Source: Sva-07 sp963717385
GTDB taxonomy: Bacteria; Actinomycetota; Acidimicrobiia; Acidimicrobiales; Ilumatobacteraceae
Direction: 5' to 3'
DNA: 64,000 nucleotides
NCBI GenBank assembly: GCA_963717385.1
Contig: CAVQWE010000003.1
Location: 62,001-126,000, forward strand
The position numbers and the translations under genes are program-made. The stretch's first letter is position 1. The number at the start of each line of letters is the position of its first letter. Under the pieces are notes generated by a model. The model saw only the letters and a list, made by a program, of their open reading frames with translations, was not told the origin of the DNA and did not search any database. Shown here in pieces: positions 36,219 to 46,178 of this stretch.

Positions 36219-39200
36219 ATGGGGTTCAACAACCCGTCCTGGTCATGGAGCGAACTGGAAGCCACCCTCTCGGGTACCGCAGGACGTGACGGGCGCGCGC
36301 CGGGGAGCCCGTCGTGGAACTCGGGGGGCGACGGCCCGGCGTGGAGCCGCAAGCGCCAACCGTTCGAATCGCCCGGTCTCGAGCGTCCCACCTCGACGGT
36401 GCCGTACGCCGAGCTGCACTGTCATTCGAACTTCTCGTTCCTCGACGGGGCGTCGCATCCCGAGGAACTGGCGACCGAGGCCGCCCGGCTCGGGCTGGAG
36501 GCATTGGCGATCACCGACCACGACGGGTTCTACGGGGTGGTCCGCTTCGCCGAAGCCGCCAAGGCCGTCGGGTTGCCGACCGTGTTCGGCACCGAGATCA
36601 CGCTGTCACCGAACGATCGGCCGGTCGCCAGGTCGGAGGTCGACACGTTGCAACAGGTCGCCACGGGCATGGTGCCCGACTCGCATGCACCCGACCCGTC
36701 GGGAACCCATCTCGTCGTGCTCGCCGACGGGCCCACCGGGTACGCCCGGCTGTCACGAGTGCTCAGCACCGGTCACCTGGCCGGCGAGAAAGGGGCACCG
36801 CAGTTCGCGTTCGGCGATCTCGCCGACACCGTGGCAGGTCACGCCTGGGCGCTGACCGGCTGTCGCAAGGGTGCGGTTCCTGCAGCGCTGGTGAACGACG
36901 GTCCAGCCGCAGCACGGCGAGAGCTGTTGCGGCTCGTCGACGCGTTCGGACGTGACCGGGTGCTGGTCGAGTTGTGGGACCACGGCGACCCGCTCGACTC
37001 GGCCCGCAACGACGCGCTGGCCGAACTCGCCCATCGTGAGCGCGTCGAGTGCGTGGCCACCAACAACGTCCACTACGCCACCCCCAACCAGCGGCGCTTG
37101 GCGACCGCGCTCGCCGCGGTGCGCGCACGCCGCAGCCTCGACCAGATCGACCCGTGGCTGCCAGCTGCTGCGGGAGCGCACCTGCGCTCTGGGGCTGAGC
37201 AGGAACGACGATTCCGAAGGTATCCCGGCGTGGTCCAGCGGGCCGCCGAGATCGGCCGTGCAGCGGCGTTCGATCTGTCGTTGGTCGCCCCGAAGCTGCC
37301 ACCGTTCCCGTGCCCTGACGGCTTGACCGAGATGCAGTTCCTGCGTCAGGTGACCGAGGAGGGTGCCCGACGACGCTACGGCGAACGCCCGGTGCACGCG
37401 GAAGACCTGTCGTTGCGGGCCCGAGCGTGGAAGACGATCGACCACGAACTCGCCTTGATCGAACAGCTCGACTTCGCCGGCTACTTCCTGATCGTGTGGG
37501 ACATCGTCGAGTTCTGTCGCCGGGCGAACATCTTCTGCCAAGGGCGAGGGAGCGCTGCGAACTCGGCGGTCTGTTATGCGATCGGAGTCACGGCTGCCGA
37601 CGCGGTGTCGCTCGGGTTGCTGTTCGAGCGGTTCCTGTCGCCCGAGCGTGACGGCCCACCCGACATCGACGTCGACATCGAAAGCGACCGGCGAGAGGAG
37701 GTGATCCAGTACGTCTACGAGCGCTACGGACGCCATCACACCGCGCAGGTAGCGAACGTGATCACGTATCGGGCGCGCTCGGCGGTGCGCGACATGGCCA
37801 AGGCGCTCGGCTTCGAGCCGGGCCAGCAGGACGCCTGGTCGAAGCAGGTCGATGGCTGGGGCGGCGTGGCATCGACGGCTGCGCAACCCGACTGTTCGAT
37901 CCCCGCGCCGGTGCTCGAGCTGGCACTGGAGGTGGAGGACGCACCGCGACACCTCGGCATCCACTCCGGTGGCATGGTGATCTGCGATCGTCCGGTGATC
38001 GAGGTGTGCCCGGTCGAGTGGGCGCGCATGGACAAACGGTCGGTGCTGCAGTGGGACAAGGACGACTGCGCCCGCACCGGACTGGTCAAGTTCGACCTGC
38101 TCGGGCTCGGGATGCTCTCCGCACTGCACTACGCCGTCGACCTGGTGCGCGAGCACCGCGGCTACGAGATCGATCTGGCCACGATCCCACAGGACGACGA
38201 CGTCTACGGGATGCTGTGCCGGGCCGACACGGTCGGTGTGTTCCAGATCGAGTCGCGAGCACAGATGGCGACGTTGCCGCGCCTCAAACCGCGTCGGTTC
38301 TACGACCTGGTGGTCGAGGTGGCGCTGATCCGGCCCGGCCCGATCCAGGGCGGGTCGGTGCATCCGTACATCCGGCGTCGCAACGGGCTGGAACCGATCA
38401 CGTACCTGCATCCGCTGCTGGAGAACTCGCTCGGCAAGACGCTCGGCATCCCCCTGTTCCAGGAGCAGCTGATGCAGATGGCGATCGACGTCGCCGGGTT
38501 CACCCCGGCCGAGTCCGACGAGCTGCGCCAGGCGATGGGTTCGAAACGCTCGGCGCGGCGCATGGAGCGGTTGAAGGAGCGGCTGTTCGCCGGCATGGCC
38601 GAGCGAGGGATCACCGGCGACATCGCGGACGAGCTGTTCATGAAGATGAAGGCGTTCGCCAACTACGGCTTCCCCGAGTCGCACTCGGTGAGCTTCGCCT
38701 ACCTCGTCTACGCGTCGTCGTGGATCAAGTACCACGAGCCTGCCGCATTCTGTGCGGCGCTCCTCAACGCTCAGCCGATGGGGTTCTGGTCACCGCACAC
38801 GCTGGTGCGCGATGCCCGCCGTCACGGGGTGGTGGTGCACACGCCCGACCTGAACGCCTCGCTGGCGGGAGCGACGTTGGAGCCGTGCCCCGAATCGGAG
38901 AACGGCGTTGCCGTGCGGTTGGGGATCGGGTCGGTGCGTGGCATCGGCTCGGAGCTGGCCGACGAGATCGAAGCAGTGCGCAAGGATGGCGGATTGTTCA
39001 GCGACACCGAAGATCTCGTGCGACGGGTGCCGTCGTTGACGCTCGTGCAGTTGGAGGCGATGGCGACCGGCGGCGTGTTCGGTGAGTGCTTCGGCCTCGA
39101 CCGGCGGATGGCGCTGTGGACCGTCGGCGCCACCGCCCAGTCACGCCCTGGTCGTCTGCCTGGCATCGTCACCGGTGATGCACGCGCCGCGCTTGCCGGG

Positions 39201-39606
39201 GATGACCCCGATCGAGGAGGCGGTCGCCGATCTGTGGGCGACCGGCGTGTCGCCCGACGGTCACCCGACGATCTTCGTGCGTGAGGAGTTGACACGTCTG
39301 GGTGTGCTGACGTCGTCGCAGCTGTGGGATCCCGAGCCGGGTTCGATCGTGCAGGTCGCCGGGGTGGTCACCCACCGTCAGCGCCCGATGACCGCGCAGG
39401 GTGTCACGTTCCTCAACCTCGAAGACGAGACCGGGCTGATCAACGTGGTGATCTCGAAAGGCTGCTGGGCCAGGTTCCGCAAGGTCGCGCGAGAAGCCCC
39501 GGCGATGCTGATCCGCGGCCGTCTCGAACGAAGCGAAGGCGTCGTCAACATCGTCGCCGAGCACCTCGCCCCGTTGCCGATGCCCGCCACGGTCGCAGTC
39601 CCGTGA
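36219..39606 (+). CDS. dnaE2: Error-prone DNA polymerase DnaE2/ImuC (one frameshift)
   Basis: C-family polymerase subunit of the SOS mutasome that performs translesion synthesis with ImuA' and ImuB. The product is about 1128 residues. The PHP domain starts near residue 65 (AELHCHSNFSFLDGASHP, with ITDHDG soon after). The palm carries the catalytic PDIDVDIES near residue 480. The fingers contain GSKRSARRMERLKERLF. An apparent extra base near 39183 shifts the frame before PGMTPIEEAVADLW. The shifted frame continues through the C-terminal OB fold (IVQVAGVVTHRQRP, LNLEDETGLINVV) to 39606. The ATG at 36219 is chosen because it follows the LexA box. The upstream ATG at 36198 lies within the box. 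Confidence 0.93.
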
Positions 39607-39609
39607 CTT

Positions 39610-39653
39610 CCGCTGATTAGCAACAGGGGTCAGACCCGCGATGTAATCAGCGG
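39610..39653. terminator. Palindromic bidirectional terminator, GGGTC-A-GACCC family
   Basis: CCGCTGATTA (39610-39619) pairs with TAATCAGCGG (39644-39653). The inner part AGGGGTC-A-GACCCGCG carries the family core. It lies between the convergent stops of dnaE2 and the SRPBCC gene, whose stop codon (39647-39649) is inside the right arm. It shares GATGTAATC and GGGTC-W-GACCC with the element at 40744-40790. Confidence 0.75.
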
Positions 39654-40104
39654 GCAGTGGCGGCGAGCAGGCGGGCGAGTGCACGCCAGCGGTGTTGCCG
39701 GTAACGGTAGAAGAGGCGGGCGTACGCCGCCACCACCGGTGTCAGGATGCCGTCGTCGATGTCGATTCGGTCGTCGTACCGGCACGCCGTCTCGTCGATC
39801 GGTGTCACGGTCACGTCGTGGCGCCACGTGCGGATCACGCCGCCGTGTTCGTCCGAGGCGACGGCCCGGGCGTCGTCGTCGATCGAGGCCACGGTGATGT
39901 GGTGATACGAGAACGGCAGCACGCCGAAGAGGAACGTCCACCCCTGCAGGTGGTCGCCGACCTGCCAGGGTCGATCCAGGCGCTCGGCGGCGGGATACCG
40001 CAGCATCCCGCGGGCGACGTGGACGAACGCTGCGGTGTCTTGACAGCGTGCCAGACGATGTCGGCGGGTGCGTCGAGGCGGGTGTGGACGGTGACAGTGT
40101 GCAT
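39647..40104 (-). CDS. SRPBCC-like protein (one frameshift)
   Basis: Predicted helix-grip ligand-binding or coenzyme-Q-binding-like protein of about 152 residues. The ATG at 40104 opens with MHTVTVHTRLDAPADIVWH, the standard first strand and helix of the family. Near 40045 one base appears to be missing, so the frame must move from AVK to DTAAFVHVARGMLRYP, a clean continuation. The rest includes GWTFLFGVLPFSYHHITV and a basic C-terminal helix. It is divergent from the TetR-family gene across a 45-base promoter region, so that regulator is a likely controller. The stop lies in the palindrome shared with dnaE2. Confidence 0.7.
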
Positions 40105-40150
40105 GTCCGAAGTATGCGAGTATTGCTCGTGTTTGACAATTCGCATTCGA
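40104..40150. promoter_or_regulatory. Divergent promoter/operator region of the tetR-SRPBCC pair
   Basis: The 45-base gap between divergent starts holds TTGACA at 40133-40138 and an inverted motif CGAG-TATTG-CTCG at 40117-40129. Both are reasonable for a promoter with an overlapping TetR operator. No other copy of the motif was noticed. Confidence 0.4.
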
Positions 40151-40749
40151 TGGCCGGCGTCGAGCCGCGCAAACGACCTGTTCAGGAGCGGTCTCGGGCG
40201 CTCTACGCCCGCATCCTCGACGAGGCTGCTCGCATTTTCGACGAACGCGGCTACCACGCCACGACAACGAACGACGTGGCGGCCGCCGCCCAGGTCTCGG
40301 TCGGATTCGCTGTATCAGTACTTCCCGAACAAGGATGCGCTGCTCGTCGCGCTGGCCGATCGGCATCTCGACGAGGTCCGACCGCTCGTGGCAGCGCTGT
40401 CGGAGCGGTTGCGGGCCGAGGAGCCGGACGTCGAGCAGCTGAGTCGAGAGCTCGTCGATGCAGCGATGCGTCTGGAACGACACCGATCGGCTCCACGAAC
40501 TGCTGTGGCGCGCCCCACGGTCGCAACCCCTCGTCGAGCGCCTGGCCGACCTCGACCGCATCATGATCGACGAGTTGCAGTGGCATCTCGAGCGCTTCGG
40601 TCATCCTCACGACACCGCCCGTCTCCGAGCCCAGCTCGTCGTCACCACGTTGGAAGCGGTGGCGCACAGCAGCCGATCGACCACGACTCGGAGCCGCCCA
40701 GGCCGACGAGCTCGCCAGTCTGTGCGCGGCCTACCTCACCATACGCTGA
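40150..40749 (+). pseudogene. TetR/AcrR-family regulator (about three frameshifts)
   Basis: The ATG at 40150 begins a typical TetR DNA-binding domain: RSRALYARILDEAARIFDERGY, then TTNDVAAAAQVSVG, and in the next frame SLYQYFPNKDALL. Frame changes near 40306, 40467 and 40690 each behave as one gained base. After repair the ligand domain runs through NDTDRLHELLWRAPRS and DELASLCAAYLT to a stop at 40749, inside a long palindrome, for about 198 residues. The domain is complete once repaired, so the gene may be intact in the organism and broken only in this sequence. It probably represses the divergent SRPBCC gene. Confidence 0.75.
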
Positions 40750-40790
40750 CGATCACATCGCGGGTCTGACCCCTGATGTAATCGTCAGCG
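40744..40790. terminator. Near-perfect 47-base palindrome between convergent genes
   Basis: Two 23-base arms around a central T at 40767 pair at all but three positions. The outer arms are CGCTGACGAT and ATCGTCAGCG, and the core is GCGGGTC-T-GACCCCTG. It includes the stop codons of both the tetR gene (40747-40749) and the enolase-superfamily gene (40785-40787). It is the best copy of the GGGTC-W-GACCC family in the window and probably a bidirectional terminator. Confidence 0.8.
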
Positions 40791-41976
40791 CACAGGGGTG
40801 TCGACCATGCTCAGGTGCAGTTCGCCGTCAGCGGGGTAGGGGTTGGCGAGGGCGACCGCTTCGTTCAGTTCGACGCCCAGGCCGGGCTCGCGTGACGGGA
40901 TCACGTGGCCGTCTGTCCCAGGTCGATCGGGGTGGTCAGCAGGTCGGCGTGGAAGCCCGACCAGTCCTGGATGCCCTCGACGATCAGCAGGTTCGGCAGT
41001 GTCGCCGCCAGCTGGATGTTGGCCGCGCCGAGGATCGGGCCCGAATAGAGGTGCGGCGCGATCTGACACCCCGACGCCTCGGCGATGGCCGCGATCTTCT
41101 TCCCGGCGAGCAGCCCGCCGCAGCGTCCAAGGTTCGGCTGCCAGATCGCCGCCGCCTGATGTCCGGGCCAGCGCGGCGAACTCGGTGATCGTCGTCAGCC
41201 GCTCGCCGGTCGCCACCGGGATCGACGTCTGCCGTGCCACCCGCGCCATCTCCTCGGGCTGATCCGGCTGCGTCGGTTCCTCGAACCACAGCGGGTCGAA
41301 CCGCTCCAACCGCTGCGCCAAGCGGATCGCACCGGCGGCCGTGAACTGCCCATGTGTGCCGAACAGCAGGTCGGCCTTCGACCCCGACCGCCTCGCGGAT
41401 CGCTCCGGTGATCGCCACCGACCGCTCGATGTCGTCGAGGCTCGGCTGGTGCCCGTCGAACGCCGTGTACGGGCCGGCCGGATCGAACTTCACCGCCGTG
41501 AAGCCCCGCTCGATCTCGAACGCGGCTTGCTCGGCTGCCTGCGCCGGATCGGTGTACACGTCGGGCCGACCGTCGGCCGGATACAGATAGGTGTAGGTCC
41601 TGATGCGCTCGTGGACCCGGCCACCGAGCAGGTCGTAGATCGGCTTGCCGGCGTCCTTGCCGACGATGTCCCAGCAGGCCATCTCGATGCCGCTCATCAC
41701 GCCGACCAACGTCGGGTCGGGACGCAGCGCGTAGCCGGACGAATACATCCGCCGCCACAGCAGTTCGATGCGGTTCGGGTCGGCGTCGATCACCAGCCGA
41801 TCGGCGATGTCGGCGACCATCGCCGCCACCGTGTGCGGTCCGAACGTGGCCACGTAGATCTCGCCGTAACCGACGATGCCGGTGTCGGTCGTCAGCTTCA
41901 CCACGATGAAGTACCGGCCCCCGAAGTGCGGCGGCGGATTCCCGATCACGAACGTGGTGCAGTCGACGATGCGCAT
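40785..41976 (-). pseudogene. Mandelate racemase/muconate lactonizing enzyme-family dehydratase (about three frameshifts)
   Basis: Enolase-superfamily protein resembling sugar-acid (galactonate-type) dehydratases. The ATG at 41976 begins MRIVDCTTFVIGNPPP. The N-terminal capping domain includes GEIYVATFGPHTVAAMV. The barrel shows AVKFDPAGPY (a Lys-x-Asp-like general base), the metal ligands in WFEEPTQPD and ATGERLTT, and HLYSGPILGAANIQ with the catalytic His region. Frame changes near 41385, 41160 and 40925 each behave as one gained base. Repaired, the protein has about 396 residues, normal for the family, and all catalytic blocks survive. Transcribed toward tetR, with a shared palindromic terminator. 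Confidence 0.78.
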
Positions 41977-42079
41977 GCGGACGACCCTATGCGCCCGTGG
42001 GTGGCCAGGGTCCGAAGGGGATGGCCCATCTCGAATGCTCGGTTTGGCAGGGCCTGTCAGGCTCTGGGATCGTCTCGGC

Positions 42080-42911
42080 GTGCTCCCCACGTTCGATCTG
42101 CTCGACCTCCAGCCGACTGAGGACCCGGCGCGGTACCGGCTGACCGCCACCAAGGCACTCTGCACCCCGTTCGGGTTCCTGTACGGAGGTTCGGGTATTG
42201 CGGCGTCGATCGAAGCGGCTGAGCGCACGACGGGCCGTCCCCTTCAGTGGATCACCACCCAGTTCATCGGTACGCCGGTGCCGGATGACGTCGTCGATCT
42301 CCACGTCGTTCTCCCAGCCCACGGCAAGGCGACCACGCAGTCGCAGGTGTTCGGTTCCGTCACCAACGCCGATGGCGAGACCCGGCCGGTGTTCACCTCG
42401 CTGGCCGCACACACGGATCGGCCGAGCGGCGACGGAGCGAGCTTCCTCCGGATGCCCGACGTGCGCGCCACCCGACGAGTGTTCGTCGATGTCCGAACCC
42501 TTTGCAGCTGCATTGGCCGGAACGTTCTTCGATCATCTGGAGCGACGACTCGCCGCCGGAGTGTTCGCCATTCAAGCAATCGACAACCCGCAGACCGGCC
42601 CCCTGCGACTGTGGTGTCGGATTCCCGACCACGAGATCGGCAGCGCTGCCACCCAGGCCTTCGTCGCCGACATCATCCCGCTCGCAGTCTGCGCTGCGCT
42701 CGGAGTGATGCCCGGCGGAACGAGCCTCGACAACACGGTGCGGATCATCGATCCCGAACCCTCCGAGTGGGTGCTGCTCGACATCCAGCCCGAGGGATTC
42801 CACCGTGGCGTCGGCCACGGCTCACTCAACCTGTGGAGCCAGGACGGTCGCCTCCTCGGTGTCGCTCAGCAGACCTGTCTGATCCGCACCAGCCACCACA
42901 CCCGCCCCTGA
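42080..42911 (+). CDS. Acyl-CoA thioesterase-like double-hotdog protein (one frameshift)
   Basis: Predicted TesB-type thioesterase. The GTG at 42080 (an alternative ATG is at 42035) leads to a first hotdog with FGFLYGGSGIAASIEAAERTTGR. It continues to a frame change near 42467, apparently one gained base. It then runs into MSEPFAAALAG, a second hotdog with WCRIPDH, AVCAALGVMPGG and TSLDNTVRI (the TesB-like Asp/Thr region), ending at GRLLGVAQQTCLIR. About 276 residues after repair, the usual size of two fused hotdogs. It is divergent from the enolase-superfamily gene. The acyl-CoA substrate is unknown. Confidence 0.75.
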
Positions 42912-42914
42912 CCG

Positions 42915-45028
42915 TCAGCTCTGGGGTCCGATCCGAGATCCAACGGCCCAGACGACGGGGACGCGCGGATCAGGCGTGTAGGAGCAGTACGTCCCGGTGT
43001 TGATCGCCTGGCGGAGGTGCTGGCCGAGGGCTGGGTGATGTTCGGAGATCCGAGCGGTCGAGTAGCGAATCGACCGCGTCACGCTCGTGCGGGCCCGCTC
43101 AGCCGTCGCCCCTGCCAGGCGTGCGCGGCCGCCGAGCCCAACCGCTCGTGACAACTCCTGGATCAAGTAGCCGCGATCGTGCTGCGCGAGTTCGAGTCGG
43201 GCGATGTCGTTCGCCGCCGTTGCGTCCTCGATGTCCTCGTCGATGTCGATCAGCCGGCGCCGGTACGCCTCACGGGCGTGATCGTCGAGATGGAGCCCAG
43301 CGTGACCACCGTCGCTCGTGACGAGGTCGTCGTCGCCGTGAGTCGAGACCGTCGGGAGCGACCCACGCTCGACGGCGACGAGGTCGAGCGCATGGAACTC
43401 ACGGTTCGGCTCGGCGAGCAACCGCTCGAGGTAGCGCAATCCCTTGAGGTCGTGGAGCAGGACGGTGACTCGGTCGAAGCAGACGGTGCGGGTGTCTCCG
43501 TCGCAACAGAAGAGATTCGTGTCGACGCCGGTCGCTCCGGGCAATGGTGCAGGTGGACGGGACTCGGCCCGGGGCTCGGTCTCGGTGGAACGTGCCGCTC
43601 GTTCGGCCCAGAGGACCGCACCGAAGTTCTCGAACGATCGCTGCGCGGCGCGTCGATCCATCAGCGCACCCTCGTGGTTGCCCACACCGTCGCGGGCATC
43701 TGCGAGCACCATCCGTGCGACCGCCGCCTCGAACGGCGCGCCGACCTCGATCCACATCGCAATCGATCGCTCGCATCGCAGGATCGCGCCGGCCGGATCT
43801 TCATCGGCGAGCGCAACGCGGCCCTGGGCCAGATCGGCAGCGGCATGGAGCGCTCGGCTGGCGAACGCGTCGGCGATCTCACACAGCTCGTCGGCGGCGG
43901 CGCGATGCGGTAGCGCGGTCACCGATCGCGATGGCGATCTCCGTTTGCGCGTCGAGCAGCGGTGCACGTCGGAGCCCGCCGTACGGGGGGCGCTCCTTCG
44001 ACGGGACGTCGAGCGGATGCTCGAGCGCATCGTTGATCAGCGCTGCCGCAGCGGGAACGTCACCCTGCGCGAGACGAAGCAGTGCCCGTCCGGGCTCGGG
44101 CATCCAAGAGTTGGCGTGAGCGGCGAGGAATGCCTCCTCTGCGCCGACCAGATCGCCCTTGCGTAGTCGGATGTTGCCGAGTTCGGTGAGCGGCCACCCG
44201 AACTCGCGGCGCATCCAGGGTCGGAGCTCCTCGCACGCTTCGAGCGCTTCCTCTTCGGCCTGATCGCACGGCCCGGTGAGGCGGAGCATCTCGGCGTTGT
44301 GCACTCGGCACCGTCCGCTGAACCCGCCGAACGCAGCACGGTGCCGCCAGTGCTCCATTGCCTGGGTCCATTCTGCGGCCCGCTCGTAGAGCGCAAGTCC
44401 TTGGACGGCGCAGATGATCTCGCAGTACACCATTCCCGAGGTCATGGGGTCGACCTCGCCTGACATCAGGGTCAATGCGATGTCGTCGAGCATCTCGACG
44501 CCGTCGTCGATGTGCCCGTCGAAGATCAGGAGCCGGGCCATCGCAGTCCGGCCGACGAGCACCGCAGGGGGTACACCGAATCGTTCACCGAACTCGACGG
44601 CCCGCGCCCGCGTTCGCTCCCGCCGTCACCATGTCGCCACACCAGAGGCGTTCGTAGGTTCGCACCATCGGAGACGATGGCATGGACCGGTGTCTCTTCG
44701 TGTCCGATCGATCAGTCGGTCGGCGCGGCGCAGCCATCCCCGGATCGGGGCCATCAGGCCGGTGTCGATCATCAGGTACATCGCCGACCATCACCGCAGC
44801 CCGTGCAGCATCGAGGTCGTCGCCGGCCGCGGTGTGGAGCGCGTACAGCTCCTCCCACGCCGATACCGACGCTTCTGGATCGCCGTCGACGTAGGCGGCC
44901 TCGGCCGTCGCTTCGAGGCGGCAGCCTGCTGCTCGAGCATCTGCGCTGTCCGGGGAACGGCTCGTCATCGAGGCGAGCCCTGGTACTGCCGCTGGCGGCA
45001 GCGTGTCACTCGGCGAGGCAGGACTCAT
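42915..45028 (-). pseudogene. TPR-rich regulator-like protein with actinobacterial C-terminal domain (several frameshifts)
   Basis: From the ATG at 45028 the pieces read as one protein of about 700 residues with helical repeat pairs of TPR type (AWEELYALHTAAGDDLDAARA, LGNIRLRKGDLVGAEEAFLAA, AAALINDALEHP). A C-terminal domain contains LKGLRYLERLLAEP, DIDEDIEDATAANDIARLE, LSRAVGLGGRARLA and RTSVTRSIRY. It ends HHPALGQHLRQAINTGTYCSYTPDP. That C-terminal block is common at the end of large actinobacterial ATPase/TPR regulators, but here there is no ATPase domain. At least four frame changes occur, near 44800, 44680, 44575 and 43925. Whether it is truly degraded cannot be decided from the sequence. 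Confidence 0.6.
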
Positions 45029-45037
45029 TGTTCCAGT

Positions 45038-45054
45038 GTGACACCGATTGTCAC
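45038..45054. promoter_or_regulatory. GTGACA-N5-TGTCAC inverted repeat
   Basis: A perfect inverted repeat with 6-base arms and a CCGAT spacer lies 10 bases upstream of the minus-strand TPR gene start and 65 bases before the plus-strand TIGR03086 gene. Position between divergent genes makes it a candidate operator. The half-site also occurs in the inverted repeat at 18706-18740. Confidence 0.45.
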
Positions 45055-45118
45055 GCCAATCGGTCAGCGGCGCCGACGTGGCGCATCGCACAGGATTCCC
45101 AACGAAAGGGGTTCACCG

Positions 45119-45692
45119 ATGGAACCAGCAGACCAACTTGGCGTGATCATCCCGACGCTCATCGACATCGTCGACGGCCTCAGCGCTGATCAACTCACCG
45201 CTCCCACGCCATGCGCCAACTTCACCGTGAACGGAGTGCTCGATCACATGATGGGCGGCGCGGCGGCGTTCGTTCCCGCGTTTCTCGGCGAGGAGCCCAG
45301 CGAGAGTGCGATGGCGTCCTCGACGCAGCCACCGTCACCTGGTGAGGTGCCGGCAGCGGAGTTCCGATCAGCGATGACCGGTCTGCTCGATTCCGTCAGC
45401 GCTCCCGGAGCGATGGAGCGGATGATCGACGCTCCGTTCGGCCGTGTGCCCGGCTCGGTGTTCGCCCGCTTCGTGGCATTCGACGGCCTGATCCACGGCT
45501 GGGATCTGTCGACCGCAACCGGTCGAACGTACGAACCGCCCGCCGACGTCGTCGCCGCAGTCTCGGCCTTCGCCCACGAGGCGCTCGGTCCGGACATGCG
45601 CGATGGCGACACCTTTGCCGCTGAGGCGACCGCTCCGGCCGGAAGCGGCGAACTGGTTCGAGCTCGTCGCATTCAGCGGCCGCTCGGTCTGA
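45119..45692 (+). CDS. TIGR03086-family (mycothiol-dependent isomerase-like) protein (one frameshift)
   Basis: Actinobacterial DinB-like four-helix protein. The ATG at 45119 has an AAAGGGG ribosome site. The family pattern is visible: PTPCANFTVNGVLDHM with the first metal His, a PGSVFARFVAFDGLIHGWDLSTATGR segment with His-x-Trp-Asp, then PADVVAAVSAFA. An apparent extra base near 45655 shifts the frame before FELVAFSGR, a typical family C terminus, with the stop at 45692, for about 190 residues. Family members bind divalent metal and mycothiol or act in thiol-linked chemistry. The substrate here is unknown. Confidence 0.8.
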
Positions 45693-45786
45693 CGGCGCCA
45701 GCTCCCACCACCAACTCCAACGACCACCGATTCCGATCGTCAACAACACAACAGTCATCAACAACACAACAGAAGGAACCGACATC

Positions 45787-46173
45787 ATGCGCACCGCCAA
45801 AGAATCCATCCCCGTCAAGTTCGCCGTCCCCGGCGCCACGGCCCGACAGCTCACCGACTTCGGTGACGCCACCGGTTACGGCGCGATCGGCGGCGAGTAC
45901 TTCTCGCTCGCCGCCGGCACCGACATCGCCCCGCTCCTCCAGGGCCTCGACGGCGACACCTGTCATGCACCGCACTGGGGATACGTCATCGCCGGCGAAC
46001 TGGTCGTCGACTACACCGACGGCACCGTCGACACCTGCTCCGGAAGCGACATCTTCTACTGGCCCCCGGGCCACAGCGTCCGCGTCGTCGAGGACGCCGA
46101 GGTGATCCTGTTCAGCCCGCAGGCTGAGCACACCGACGTGCTGGACCACATGGTTGCCAAGATGGGAGCCTGA
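45787..46173 (+). CDS. Cupin-domain protein
   Basis: 128-residue single-domain cupin. The beta-barrel motifs are visible as PHWGYVIAGELVVDY (motif 1, with one His and a Glu equivalent) and DIFYWPPGHSVRVVED (motif 2, with His). This ligand set is compatible with a metal-binding or ligand-binding cupin, but one usual motif 1 His is absent, so enzymatic activity is doubtful. The gene lies 94 bases after the TIGR03086 gene and 5 bases before a methyltransferase gene, so the three are probably co-transcribed. The frame is intact. Confidence 0.8.
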   Translation: MRTAKESIPVKFAVPGATARQLTDFGDATGYGAIGGEYFSLAAGTDIAPLLQGLDGDTCHAPHWGYVIAGELVVDYTDGTVDTCSGSDIFYWPPGHSVRVVEDAEVILFSPQAEHTDVLDHMVAKMGA

Positions 46174-46178
46174 GGGAC

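Noticed and set aside
36753..38735. A 660-residue open frame antisense to dnaE2
   Set aside because: Composition (His/Arg/Asp-rich, no domain pattern) is that of an antisense frame in high-GC coding DNA, and it lies wholly within dnaE2.
39000..39606. The dnaE2 C-terminal OB-fold segment as a separate ssb-like gene
   Set aside because: The segment PGMTPIEEAVADLW plus OB fold is the normal DnaE2 C terminus. One extra base near 39183 explains the break.
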